This document shows positions 34,924 to 43,827 of a DNA stretch of 64,000 bases, one piece after another. Source of the stretch: Aldehydirespirator sp965221185 (GTDB lineage Bacteria; Actinomycetota; Acidimicrobiia; Acidimicrobiales; Aldehydirespiratoraceae). The stretch lies in NCBI GenBank assembly GCA_965221185.1, contig OZ244866.1:3844001-3908000 (forward strand), read 5' to 3'. A program made the position numbers and the translations under genes. Every line of letters starts with the position of its first letter. Positions within the stretch are counted from its first letter, which is position 1. The notes beneath the pieces were generated by a model that searched no databases, had not been told where the DNA came from, and worked only from the letters and a program-made list of their open reading frames with translations.

Positions 34924-35214
34924 ATGGATACTTCTGAGATTGTGGGGTTGGGTGCCGACGTGATTCTACGGCGGAACGACGTTCTAAAGATTGTTGGCAT
35001 TGGTAAATCAACTCTCTATCGACGTATAGCCGCAGGGGAGTTTCCTCCACCTGTCCGATTGGGCGGACCGGGAACATCGGCTGTCGGGTGGAAGCTCAGC
35101 ACAGTCAAACAGTGGATAGAAGAACGTCAGGCCACAGCCTTCACCCTTCTATGTCCACTATGTGATGGTGCACGTGTTGTCGAGATTTCGGACTCAGAAA
35201 AAGTCTTGCATTAA
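34924..35214 (+). CDS. AlpA-like excisionase/DNA-binding protein
   Basis: The 96-residue protein contains ILRRNDVLKIVGIGKSTLYRRIAAGEFPPPVRLGG, the MerR-type helix-turn-helix of AlpA/Xis proteins, followed by WKLSTVKQWIEERQ. It probably controls excision or expression of the element. The C-terminal extension has an unusual CPLC pair. The ribosome binding site AAAGGATGAAG partly lies in a small hairpin (CTTCATC/GATGAAG, 34901-34921), which may dampen translation. Confidence 0.85.
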   Translation: MDTSEIVGLGADVILRRNDVLKIVGIGKSTLYRRIAAGEFPPPVRLGGPGTSAVGWKLSTVKQWIEERQATAFTLLCPLCDGARVVEISDSEKVLH

Positions 35215-35253
35215 ACGCGCATCGCACAAACACGCTGTGTTATTCTCAGATAC

Positions 35254-35469
35254 ATGGAAACAAACAGAGACCACTTTTTCACCATGAGGATGACTACTGA
35301 GGAACGAAAGATCCTTGGGGATGCCGCAAGAATAGACGGACGGTCCGTCGGTAACTTCATCGTCAGAATCGTTATGCCCGCGACCAGACATTTCCTCGCT
35401 CAGCACAACGGTGAGAAACACCAGCCGACCACCACGGAGTTTGTCACCGACAACCCCGTGACGCGATAA
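35254..35469 (+). CDS. Small ribbon-helix-helix (DUF1778-like) protein
   Basis: The 71-residue protein reads MRMTTEERKILGDAARIDGRSVGNFIVRIV, the pattern of RHH antitoxin-like or mobilisation regulators. No toxin gene follows, so it is more likely a regulator of the element. TATTCT at 35241-35246 is placed so that transcription would begin at the ATG, implying leaderless translation. Confidence 0.65.
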   Translation: METNRDHFFTMRMTTEERKILGDAARIDGRSVGNFIVRIVMPATRHFLAQHNGEKHQPTTTEFVTDNPVTR

Positions 35470-35494
35470 GACTCCCCATAAAAGGGAGCCTTAT
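35466..35494 (+). terminator. Hairpin after the RHH gene
   Basis: ATAAG-A-CTCCC pairs with GGGAG-C-CTTAT around CATAAAA, giving two 5-bp stems with one internal mismatch. It starts at the stop codon of the RHH gene. There is no long T tract, so termination strength is uncertain. Confidence 0.4.
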
Positions 35495-35556
35495 CACTAG
35501 AGAGACCATGCCTCACGGTTCACTCCGAAAGAGAGTATAGCCAAAGTCAGAGTCTC

Positions 35557-37644
35557 TTGCGTAAGAACCAACCGAGACATCTTGTGACTCCGACACCTGA
35601 AACGCGACCTGCAACGAAACCTGAACCGACAGCCGACGATTGGAACACCTGGACGTTCCATTGGAATGCTCTAGCATCTCAGGATCCAACAACCCACCCT
35701 GACTACCAGCAACTCATCAGAGAAAGCCATATTGCACCTGCCGCGTTAGACGTTTTCAAACTCAAAGTCGTCAGACGGCAGAGAGGCTGGGTGTTCTGTT
35801 ACCCATGCCATGATATAGATGAGAACGGCAAACGAACACTAGAAGGCTGGCAGGAGCGCCACCAAGCTGGCAAGAAACCTCGATTCTCCTATCCTAAGCA
35901 CGCTGGTCTAACAATCGGTGAAACCAAGACGACCCTATCTACACACGCCTCAGACCATGACGCGACCATCTGGATCACAGAGAGCGTTACTGACGCGATG
36001 GCTATATTCACCTGTCACCGAATACAGCAAACTCTGCACCGAAACCGGTACATAGCTTCGTTCGGTATCGCCAGTATCAAGAACGCTGCGAAGATGGCAG
36101 ATAGGATCTCTTTGAATGCCCCTGTTATCTTCCTCGCCCAAGCCGACGATAATGGGCAATCAAAACGCAGCATGGCAGAAGCGTTGGCTAAGTCTGCCAA
36201 TCCCGCCAGATGTAATCTACTGGCCGCTCCCGATGGGTTGGACATTCGAGCCTTATGGGCTCGATGGCCCAAGCCCGACGACTTCCTGAGCAGCCTCACC
36301 GAGCTTCCCATTGAGCCAGTATCTAGCAACGGCAGCGGATCTCAAACAGCCAATATAGACATATACGAAGAAGAAGATGAAGACCATCCTGATGGGGCAC
36401 GCTACTACGAATACACCCTTGGAGACTTTGCAGAGATCATCACTAATGAGGGCATCGGATTCCGCTATAACACTAGGGGAGCCAGGAACGAATTCTACCT
36501 TCCCGATGCCTTTGACGTATCACCCGACATCGCCAGCATCAAGACGCGGGATGGGTGGCTACCTGAAACCGACCAGTTCAGAAGCAAGCTCATCGACTAC
36601 CTAGCAGCCAACTACAAGAGAGACGGTGCTAGGTATGTGATTGATTGGCGACCTAACCGTGAACAGTGGAAACTGATGACCGACGCCGCTGGATGGTCGG
36701 CCCGGGTCGATACCTTCATGGAATGGCTAGATGATATACCACCGTGGGATGGAATCTCCCGCAACCCTATGGAGCTAGCGTGGGGACGTGAGAACCTACA
36801 AGGGTCCGATGACTACATCGACTATGTGGCCTACTTTCCTCTGATTGCATCTATAGCCAGAGCCTACCAACCGGGGTTTGAGGTACACCAAATGGTGATT
36901 CTGATAGGTGGACAGGGTATCGGTAAAGACACGTACTGGATCACGTTAGTCGGAAAAGATCACATCAGGGATTTCACGTTCGGAGATTTGAGGTATAGAA
37001 GACGCGATGCCGTAGTCGAGTTGCAGACCAGCGTATTTGTGGTCTGCTCTGAGTTGGCTGGCATGTCGAAAGCGGAAATAGATGAAATAAAGAAGTTCAT
37101 CTCTGCCAGCCAAGACAATGTAACCAGAAAGTACGACAGAGATCCTATCAACCTGCCTCGAAAGTTTGTGTTCGTAGGGAGTGACAACAGGCAGGGATGT
37201 CTCCCTTCCGATGAAACGGGCCATCGGCGGTTCTGGCCTATCGAGATAACGGCCCCTCCCATTATGGATGCAAACGAACTGATCAACAAGCTAGAGCCTC
37301 ACATCCCGCAGATATGGGCTGAGGCCAATCACCGCTGGCAAACAGAAGGATACAAGCCATTGATCCCAAGCTCTGTCGTCTCAAAGGAGCAGAAAGCGCT
37401 CACAAATAAGTTTGCCGCCTATTCCGACTATCAGCGAGTGATGATGGAGTGGCTGGATAACAACCCTAGCGAATTCACATCCATTCAGACTCTTCCCCAC
37501 TCGGCTCAAGCTTGCCATAACGACAGGGAATACGAGATGGCCGTCAAGTCGGCAAAGAAAGCTCTAATAGCCTCTGGATGGAAGCAAACAGGGGAAAGAA
37601 GGATGATCGGGGACACCTGGAGGCGGATATGGACGAAAGCGTAG
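35557..37644 (+). CDS. VapE-type primase/helicase of the integrated element
   Basis: The 695-residue protein joins an N-terminal Toprim-like region (ITESVTDAMAIF near 138-149, FLAQADDNGQSKRSM near 191) to a virulence-associated-E ATPase domain with Walker A LIGGQGIGKDTYW (about 449-461) and later SELAGMSKAEIDEIKKFIS and VFVGSDNRQGCLPSDETGHRRFWPIEI. Such proteins start replication of plasmids and satellite elements. The frame begins with TTG 35557 and has no good ribosome binding site, so the true start may differ. A repeat block like an origin lies directly downstream. Confidence 0.9.
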   Translation: MRKNQPRHLVTPTPETRPATKPEPTADDWNTWTFHWNALASQDPTTHPDYQQLIRESHIAPAALDVFKLKVVRRQRGWVFCYPCHDIDENGKRTLEGWQERHQAGKKPRFSYPKHAGLTIGETKTTLSTHASDHDATIWITESVTDAMAIFTCHRIQQTLHRNRYIASFGIASIKNAAKMADRISLNAPVIFLAQADDNGQSKRSMAEALAKSANPARCNLLAAPDGLDIRALWARWPKPDDFLSSLTELPIEPVSSNGSGSQTANIDIYEEEDEDHPDGARYYEYTLGDFAEIITNEGIGFRYNTRGARNEFYLPDAFDVSPDIASIKTRDGWLPETDQFRSKLIDYLAANYKRDGARYVIDWRPNREQWKLMTDAAGWSARVDTFMEWLDDIPPWDGISRNPMELAWGRENLQGSDDYIDYVAYFPLIASIARAYQPGFEVHQMVILIGGQGIGKDTYWITLVGKDHIRDFTFGDLRYRRRDAVVELQTSVFVVCSELAGMSKAEIDEIKKFISASQDNVTRKYDRDPINLPRKFVFVGSDNRQGCLPSDETGHRRFWPIEITAPPIMDANELINKLEPHIPQIWAEANHRWQTEGYKPLIPSSVVSKEQKALTNKFAAYSDYQRVMMEWLDNNPSEFTSIQTLPHSAQACHNDREYEMAVKSAKKALIASGWKQTGERRMIGDTWRRIWTKA

Positions 37645-37661
37645 GGAAAAGCCCATCTTGC

Positions 37662-37801
37662 GCCACTTGCGCCACCAACTCTTATAATATTGTGCGGGTA
37701 TCACTAAATCGTACATTTAGTGATTTAGTGACGCTAATCACTAAATATTTGGGTTTAGTGAGAAATACCCCATATATAGAGGAATTGGTGGCGCAAGTGG
37801 C
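37662..37801. repeat. Iteron-like block with flanking inverted repeats (origin candidate)
   Basis: GCCACTTGCGCCACCAA (37662-37678) is repeated in perfect inversion at 37785-37801. Between them TCACTAAAT or its complement ATTTAGTGA occurs at 37701, 37715, 37723 and 37738, and a shorter copy at 37754. The first two form a palindrome with 9-bp arms and a 5-bp centre. The interior is AT-rich (ATATATAG). Directly following a VapE-type replication gene, this looks like a replication origin or the autoregulatory site of the replication module. Confidence 0.6.
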
Positions 37802-37902
37802 AGTACAACCTGTATCCCTTGCAGAAACACGCCATATGGCTTACGTCCAGCCTAATCGTTGCGAAGTGTATGCAAGGTCTGGTTGAGGTTGTTGGAGGCT
37901 TT

Positions 37903-38837
37903 ATGGAGACTTGTGTCCCTAATTCGAGTCGAGGTAGACCCCGAACAGCAGAAACACTGGCTCTGGAGGATGCCATCATCGAGGTGATATCTACGGACGC
38001 TCCCGTGAGCGTCAGGCAGGTCTATTACAGGCTGGTGGCGGAGGCTTCGTCACCAAGTCCGACAAGGACTACAGCAGGGTCGGCAAGAGGCTGCTGAAGC
38101 TCAGGCGCGAGGGGCGTGTCAGCGATGAGGACATCCATGACGGGTCCAGGGCGTGTGCTCCATATGGCGTCGGCTACAGAGGCCCCGACGATGAGGATTT
38201 TGCCGAAGAGGTTGCGGGTATCTACCGCCGCGACCTGTGGAGCAGAACCCCACGGCGTCCTGTAGTGGTGGTGGAGTCGCGTTCCGCAGCCAGCGTCGTG
38301 AACGATGTTTGCCGACAGTGGGGCGTGGACCTGTGGCCGCTAGGGGGATGGAGCAGCGAGAGCATGTTGTTCTTGTTGGCCCGCGACCTGTGCTGGTGGC
38401 TCACCGACGGCAGCACCCCTTTGTGCTTGTACCTCGGTGACTGTGACCCTGCTGGACGCCAGATCGGCGAGGACGCCGCCAAGCGTCTCGGATCGATAGC
38501 AGAACGGAACTGGCCTAGTTGGGCACAGGCCATACGGTCAGTGCAGTGGCAACGCCTCGCAGTCACCGATGCCCAAGCCACCGACGACACCGATGCCGAA
38601 CTGGTCCCTTGCCGTCAACCCGTCAAGGAAGGCCAGCAACGGCTCAACGGCTACCCGTTCAACTTCACGGTCGAGTTGGAGGCCCTCCCCGCGCCGCGTC
38701 TCAGAAGCCTCCTGCAGCAGCGCTTGTCCTCTCTATGCCCCATCAGCGAACTCCGAACTCTGCGAGCGGCTGAACAGGCAGAACGCCAGACCATCCGGCG
38801 CATGGTCAAAGACGGCGCTCTGTGCGGGCAGCCGTAG
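37903..38837 (+). pseudogene. Frameshifted Toprim/Spo11-like element protein
   Basis: ATG 37903 follows GGAGGCTTT. The first frame gives LEDAIIEVISTDAPVSVRQVYYRLVAEA; about one base is missing near 38043, after which the next frame continues GFVTKSDKDYSRVGKRLLKLRREGRVSDEDIHDGSR... and later VVVVESRSAASVVNDVCRQWGV, LYLGDCDPAGRQI. RQVYYRLV, the ESR glutamate and the DCDPAG aspartates recall a Toprim nuclease/topoisomerase VI A-like protein of mobile elements. Restoring one G in the run GAGG would give about 312 residues. It is either decay or a sequencing error. Confidence 0.7.
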
Positions 38838-39221
38838 CCGGAGTCGAGGCTGATGGCCACCCGAGCACTGTTTGACGCAAGAAGTCTCTCGGTTTGCGGC
38901 TGTGTCGGGGCTGACGGCTCCACGGCCACCAGCCGAGCAGCACGGCCGCGGCCGGGTGATGCGGGGGAGATGGTCGAGTTTCTTGGGATTTTGGCCTGAT
39001 TTTGGGCGTTTCAAAGGGCAAATACCTATCTGAACACGAAAACGGCCTCTCTGAAACAACATGAGAATGTAGGTGGTCCACAGATCGGGAGATGGCCGGG
39101 TTGTTCAACCGGCCTACGGAGAAGCCACCCCGGCCCGCTGAGGGCCGTCTCCAATGGCCAACAGGCCCCTGGTGGCGTCCTTTGCTGTGAGTCGCGTCAC
39201 ACCCCCTGAGTAGTTTTGGGC
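38838..39221. other. 384-bp intergenic region without recognised gene
   Basis: No frame here looks coding. The left part repeats GC-rich CGGCCGCGGCCGGG, the middle (38990-39070) is AT-richer with AAATACCTATCTGAACACGA, and no clear terminator is visible. It may hold the promoter of the nuclease gene at 39222. Confidence 0.5.
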
Positions 39222-41063
39222 GTGGCCAAGGACGCGATCACACACGACGACAGCGGCACCAGGAGAGTTCCTACGAGCAACGCGGAGTGGGATGAGTGGG
39301 TGCCGGCATCCGCTGTGCGCAACTGCGTGCTCGGTGATCCGCTGCTGGACTGGCTCGACTGTCACGGCGAATCGAAGGGATTGGAGCCGGACCCGGTCGA
39401 TGAGCGCACCGACTTCCGGCGCTTCATCTTCCGCAAGGGCATCGAGTTCGAGCGGGCAGTAGTACAGCACCTTCGGAGCCTCGACGTGGGCGAGGTGCGA
39501 ACGCTGGGCGCTGCGGGCTCTCTGCGGGGCGTCGCCCGGGACTTGGACGTGGCGCTCGCTACTTGGGACGCGATGGTTGACGGGGTGGCCTTCATCGACC
39601 AGGGAGTGCTGCGCGACCCTGAGCACCGCACCTACGGATTGCCCGATCTTCTGGTGCGCAGCGACGTGCTGGCCGAACTGTTCTGCGACGACATGTCACC
39701 AGCGGAGGCTGCTGTGGCCGCACCGGCTCTGGGTATCGGCGGATGCCACTACGTCGTTGTGGACATCAAGTACACGACTCTGAACCTGAGCGCGGATGGC
39801 GGGCTCCTCAACTCTGGTTCGGTTGCCGCATACAAGGCACAGCTGCATGTCTACAACCGGGCGTTGGGCAGACTGCAGGGCTACCTTGCTCCACGGGCGT
39901 TTCTGCTGGGCAGGAGCTGCAAGCAGAAGATCCGTGGCGAGACCTTCCGAGGCGGCGACTGCACGAGCCGTCTCGGCCCTGTCGAGCATGACGAAGCCAT
40001 CCCGGGCGGTTCTTTGAGCCGTCAGGTCGATGATGCTGCGGACTGGATCCGTCGCATGCGAAGCCACGGCAGCGGCTGGGATGTGCTGCCGGTGCCGACG
40101 GTGGACGAACTGCGCCCCAACGCCAACGGCGACCCCGGGAGATGGTCGAGCGCCGTCAAGAGCATCGTGACCCAAGGGGGCGACCTGACCGTGCTTCACC
40201 ATGTGGGCGTGAAGGCACGGCGTGAGGCCAACGCGCACGGACTCACCGACTGGCGCGACCCGCAGGTCACATCCGAGTCGCTCGGAGTGAAGGGCGCTCA
40301 CAAGATCCGCCAACTGACCGCATTGCTGGACGTGAACCGCACACCCGGTCCCGCTGTGCGCCCGGCACACATCCGAGCGGCCCGCTCGGAGTGGATCGAT
40401 GTGCCACCACTGGAGTTCTACGTCGATTTCGAGACGGTGAACGACATCGACGACGACTTCTCGGCCATGCCGAAGCGTGGCGGGCAGCCGCTGGTGTTCA
40501 TGGTCGGCTGCGGCCACCTCGAAAACACCGAGTGGCGATTCGAGTGCTTCGGCGCTGATCAACTCACCGAGCCAGCGGAGGCCGTGATGATCGAGCAGTG
40601 GCTCAACCACATGGACACGGTCCGGGACCGGCTCGATGCGGGCTCGCATCCCAAGGTGATCCATTGGTCTGGCCATGAGGTGTCATCGCTGACCACAGCA
40701 TTCAACGCCGCCGTCAAACGCCACGGCAGCCGAGCCAACCGTTGGCCGGCTCCGAGATGGTTCGATTTCCTTGAGCAGGTCATCAACAAAGAGCCAGTCG
40801 TCATAAAGGGGGCACACGGCTTCGGACTAAAGGCCATCACCAACGCCCTGCACGCCCAGGGCCTGGCCAAGACTCGCTGGCAGACCGGACCAGCAGACGG
40901 GCTCGGCGCGATGGTCGGGGCCTGGTGGTGCCAAAACGAGATAGACGAAGGCCGCGCCGACCGGCTGATGGATCTGGACCTGATGGGCGAGATCCGCGAC
41001 TACAACGAGGTGGACTGCAAAGCGATGATGGAGATCGTTCGCTACCTGCGAGAGCACCACTGA
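39222..41063 (+). CDS. RecB-like PD-(D/E)XK nuclease with C-terminal RNase H-like exonuclease domain
   Basis: About 613 residues from GTG 39222. The N-terminal half has a RecB-type nuclease core (DLLVRSDVL...HYVVVDIKYTT, with the D-x-K pair near residue 180, and YKAQLHVYNRALG). The C-terminal half begins EFYVDFETVNDIDDDF (near 399) with the DxE of a DEDD exonuclease, and ends RDYNEVDCKAMMEIVRYLR with its last Asp. This two-part layout is that of TM0106-like nucleases. It is followed 39 bp later by an ADP-ribosylglycohydrolase gene, so the pair is probably an operon. Confidence 0.8.
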   Translation: MAKDAITHDDSGTRRVPTSNAEWDEWVPASAVRNCVLGDPLLDWLDCHGESKGLEPDPVDERTDFRRFIFRKGIEFERAVVQHLRSLDVGEVRTLGAAGSLRGVARDLDVALATWDAMVDGVAFIDQGVLRDPEHRTYGLPDLLVRSDVLAELFCDDMSPAEAAVAAPALGIGGCHYVVVDIKYTTLNLSADGGLLNSGSVAAYKAQLHVYNRALGRLQGYLAPRAFLLGRSCKQKIRGETFRGGDCTSRLGPVEHDEAIPGGSLSRQVDDAADWIRRMRSHGSGWDVLPVPTVDELRPNANGDPGRWSSAVKSIVTQGGDLTVLHHVGVKARREANAHGLTDWRDPQVTSESLGVKGAHKIRQLTALLDVNRTPGPAVRPAHIRAARSEWIDVPPLEFYVDFETVNDIDDDFSAMPKRGGQPLVFMVGCGHLENTEWRFECFGADQLTEPAEAVMIEQWLNHMDTVRDRLDAGSHPKVIHWSGHEVSSLTTAFNAAVKRHGSRANRWPAPRWFDFLEQVINKEPVVIKGAHGFGLKAITNALHAQGLAKTRWQTGPADGLGAMVGAWWCQNEIDEGRADRLMDLDLMGEIRDYNEVDCKAMMEIVRYLREHH

Positions 41064-41102
41064 TGCAGGGGCCTGGGGCGTGCTGGGGCGTGGAGGCTGT
41101 AG

Positions 41103-42032
41103 GTGGCTGAGTCGCTTCTCGACGCGATCACTGGCGGTCTGCTGGGCGTTGCTGCGGGCGATGCGCTGGGTGCCACTGTCGAGTTCATGGAGCCCGAGGA
41201 GATCGAACACGCGCACGGCGTTCACCGCGAGATCATCGGCGGGGGCGAACTGGGTTGGCGACCCGGGCAGGGCACCGACGACACCGACCTCACCTGGGCG
41301 GTCATACGCGGCTATCTCGACGCCGACAACGGCGATGTCCTCCAAAGTGTCGCTGGGGGCTTCCTGGACTGGTTCGGCCGCGACTTGACAGACATCGGCG
41401 GAACAACCTTCCAGGCTCTGTGGCAGCTCCGCGAGTCCCGCGACCCGGCCACCAGCGGCCTCACGGGGGAGGCCTCGTGCGGCAATGGGTCGCTGATGCG
41501 GGCTCTGCCCACGGCACTGGTTCGTCCCGACGCCCAGCGACGCCGCGCCGAGAGCGCGCGGATCTCCGCGATCACCCACGCTCACCGCCGCTGTGTGGAC
41601 AGCTGCGTCGCCTACAACGAGATCGCCGCTGCTCTCATCGCAGGAGCCTCGGCCAGCGAGGCCATCAGCTATGCCCGAGCCCTCGACTTGCACACCGACG
41701 TGCGATCCGCCCTCAACGTGTCGGCCGACACCGCCGAGAGCGACCTCTCGACCACTGAGTATGTGATCGACAGCCTCCGCTGTGCCGTATGGGCCATACA
41801 GCAGCCCGACACCTTCGAGTCGGTGCTGGTAGCGCTGGTCAATCGAGGCCATGACGCCGACACGACCGCCGCCATCGCCGGCGGCTTATTGGGAATCATC
41901 CACGGCGAAGAAGGCATCCCACAACGCTGGACCCAACAACTCGAGTACACCCCCAAACTCGTCCAAGCCGCCGTCCAGATCGCGACAATCCGCGGACCGG
42001 CAACCACATTCGGACTTCAACTGACCCTCTGA
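41103..42032 (+). CDS. ADP-ribosylglycohydrolase (DraG/ARH family)
   Basis: The 309-residue protein has the two metal sites of the family: GTDDTDLT at 57-64 and GHDADTTAAIAGGLLG near 249, along with GVAAGDALGATVEFM at the N-terminus and SCGNGSLMRALP in the middle. Members remove ADP-ribose from proteins or nucleic acids using two Mg2+. Next to a nuclease and RmuC on a mobile element it may reverse an ADP-ribosylation used in conflict with phages, but no ADP-ribosyltransferase is seen in the window. Confidence 0.93.
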   Translation: MAESLLDAITGGLLGVAAGDALGATVEFMEPEEIEHAHGVHREIIGGGELGWRPGQGTDDTDLTWAVIRGYLDADNGDVLQSVAGGFLDWFGRDLTDIGGTTFQALWQLRESRDPATSGLTGEASCGNGSLMRALPTALVRPDAQRRRAESARISAITHAHRRCVDSCVAYNEIAAALIAGASASEAISYARALDLHTDVRSALNVSADTAESDLSTTEYVIDSLRCAVWAIQQPDTFESVLVALVNRGHDADTTAAIAGGLLGIIHGEEGIPQRWTQQLEYTPKLVQAAVQIATIRGPATTFGLQLTL

Positions 42033-42062
42033 AGGCTAGATGTTGGCCCCGAAGTGATCCCG

Positions 42063-42144
42063 AAATCCGATGTTCAGACCCCCAATATCTGTCCGAGAGC
42101 GAAGTCTCGGCCCGGTTTCGCCTCCAAATCCGATGTTCAGACCC
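42063..42144. repeat. 63-bp-period direct repeat
   Basis: AAATCCGATGTTCAGACCC is present at 42063-42081 and 42126-42144, within longer imperfect copies that also share TTGGCCC/CGGCCC and CTCCGA/GTCCGA parts. The block lies in the 234-bp gap before rmuC. It may be a regulator site or a remnant. Confidence 0.7.
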
Positions 42145-42266
42145 TCAATTCCCCTCCGAAAGCAGGATCTTGGCCCCAGATGGCTGTCATACCCTGCAGA
42201 TACTGTCTGTTCGATGGCCTCTGAAGCCCGCTCAGGAGCGATTGTCGAGCAGAAAGGACAGCATCG

Positions 42267-43322
42267 TTGGACTCGTTGACACTGGTCGAGCTTGTCACCG
42301 TAACCGCTGTTGGGGGTGTCGTTGCTGGGCTGGTGGTGGCGTTCGTCGCGCTGTTCGTGCGGCCGCGGCTTGCGAGTGCCCGCGCCACCGAGCCCGACAG
42401 CGAGCTGGCTGGCCTGGTCGAGAAGGCGGTGCTGTTGGATGGCCAGGTCACCAACCTGCACTCCTTGATGGTGGAACTCCTCCAGGAGCAGTCCGGCGTC
42501 AAGGCCGGGGTGGCTGTAACAGCCGAGCAGACCGCGGAGCTGCATCGGGTCCTGGCCAACACCAAACATCGAGGCGACTGGGGCGAGATCCTTGCTGAGG
42601 ATGTGCTGGTCCATGCCGGGCTGGTGCATCAGGTCAACTACGTCCGCCAGCAACAGATGCGCTATGGCCGTGGCCGACCGGACTTCACCTTCACGATGCC
42701 TGACGGGCTCGAGTTGAATCTCGATGCCAAGTTCCCGTTGGAGAACTACCGCCGCATGGAGCAGGCCGAGACCGACGAGGAACGCGACAAGGCCCGCAAG
42801 GCATTCGCAGCAGACATCAAGCGCCACATCAAGACACTGGCCGACCGCGGCTACGCCGACCGCGAGCACACCGTCGGGTTCTGCCTACTGTTCATTGCCA
42901 ACAGAGGCATATTCGATGCCATCGCAGAAGCCAGCCCCGACATCTTGAAGTACGCGATGGCCCGCAACGTCGCCATCTGTTGCCCCCAGACCCTCATGTC
43001 GGTGCTCATCATCGTCCGCAACGCCGCCAACAGCTTCCGCGTGCAACGCCGAACCATCGACGTTCTGCGCTGTGTTGAGAGCTTCCAGGCCGAATGGGAC
43101 AAGTTCACCAACCACATCGATACCACCGACAAGCAGCTCAACACGTTCTGTGGTTCTTGGCAGACGATGAAGGGCACCCGCCGCAACCAGCTACAGAAGC
43201 GCCTCGACAGCATCAACGAGCTTGATGTCAGCGACATAAGCGACCAGCAGGGAACAGACTCCGGCCAAACCGAAGATGTCATCGAGGGCGACAAGATGCC
43301 AGAACTGCCTGAAGCTGCCTGA
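42267..43322 (+). CDS. RmuC-family DNA recombination/anti-inversion protein
   Basis: The 351-residue protein has an N-terminal membrane helix (about 8-30), a short coiled coil and the RmuC nuclease-like domain: TKHRGDWGEILAEDVL, RPDFTFTMPDGLELNLDAKFPLENYRR and GFCLLFIANRGIFDAI. RmuC proteins are PD-(D/E)XK-like and limit inversions; some relatives act against foreign DNA. TTG 42267 is preceded by AAAGGACAGC. The acidic C-terminal tail is short. It lies on the mobile element rather than in a core context. Confidence 0.9.
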   Translation: MDSLTLVELVTVTAVGGVVAGLVVAFVALFVRPRLASARATEPDSELAGLVEKAVLLDGQVTNLHSLMVELLQEQSGVKAGVAVTAEQTAELHRVLANTKHRGDWGEILAEDVLVHAGLVHQVNYVRQQQMRYGRGRPDFTFTMPDGLELNLDAKFPLENYRRMEQAETDEERDKARKAFAADIKRHIKTLADRGYADREHTVGFCLLFIANRGIFDAIAEASPDILKYAMARNVAICCPQTLMSVLIIVRNAANSFRVQRRTIDVLRCVESFQAEWDKFTNHIDTTDKQLNTFCGSWQTMKGTRRNQLQKRLDSINELDVSDISDQQGTDSGQTEDVIEGDKMPELPEAA

Positions 43323-43827
43323 CACCGGCGTCTGGCTCTTGAACATATTTCACCGAAGCGTACGCCGCTAAAGGGTCCCGCAACGCGCACCACAGATCGT
43401 GTAGTTCACCAGTTAGAGAGACCGTGTTGCTCCGAGCTTCTCGCTGCCCCGGCCGGGGGTTGGTGCGTAAGTCCCAAGATCGTTGAGATTGCAAGGGTTT
43501 TGGAGGGGTGACGCAGAACGCCTGCAACGGATTTCTCGTATAGCGAAACGGATTTCCGCCATCGACAGGGCTGCTGAGGCTACGAGGGTGGCCGAGGCAA
43601 AACCTGTGATCCGTGATCACAGGTTTATCCGCCAGACAGCAACCGTGAGCGGCCCTTACCAGAGACAGCTATTGTGCCCTCGCCGTTCAATGTCGGGGGT
43701 TCTGCCGAAGCCCTGATGCGATTCAAGCCAAGTAGTGGCCGTGGCACCGCCACGGCTCCCTCCGGGGCGAGGGTCGCACCGGCATTGAACGGCATTCGAT
43801 GTCACGACCACACCGGAGGGAGCCACC
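43323..43827. other. 505-bp intergenic region
   Basis: No convincing gene. It contains GGCCGGGGGTTGGTGCGTAA (43451-43470), related in inverted orientation to 50541-50573, a strong hairpin at 43600-43626, and the ribosome-binding leader of the first lipoprotein gene (43811-43830). Confidence 0.5.
43600..43626. terminator. Strong 11-bp-stem hairpin
   Basis: AAACCTGTGAT and ATCACAGGTTT are perfect complements around CCGTG. It stands between rmuC and the first lipoprotein gene and has no T tract. It may be a terminator or an operator palindrome. Confidence 0.5.

Noticed and set aside
37578..37886. Open frame across the VapE end and the repeat block
   Set aside because: It runs through the iteron-like repeats and shares no family signal; the repeats explain the sequence better.
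42063..42144. CRISPR array
   Set aside because: Here and at 5873 and 26274 there are only two units each, with no series of spacers and no cas genes in the window.
43483..43716. Possible 77-residue gene before lipoprotein 1
   Set aside because: No ribosome binding site, crosses a strong hairpin and lacks family features.
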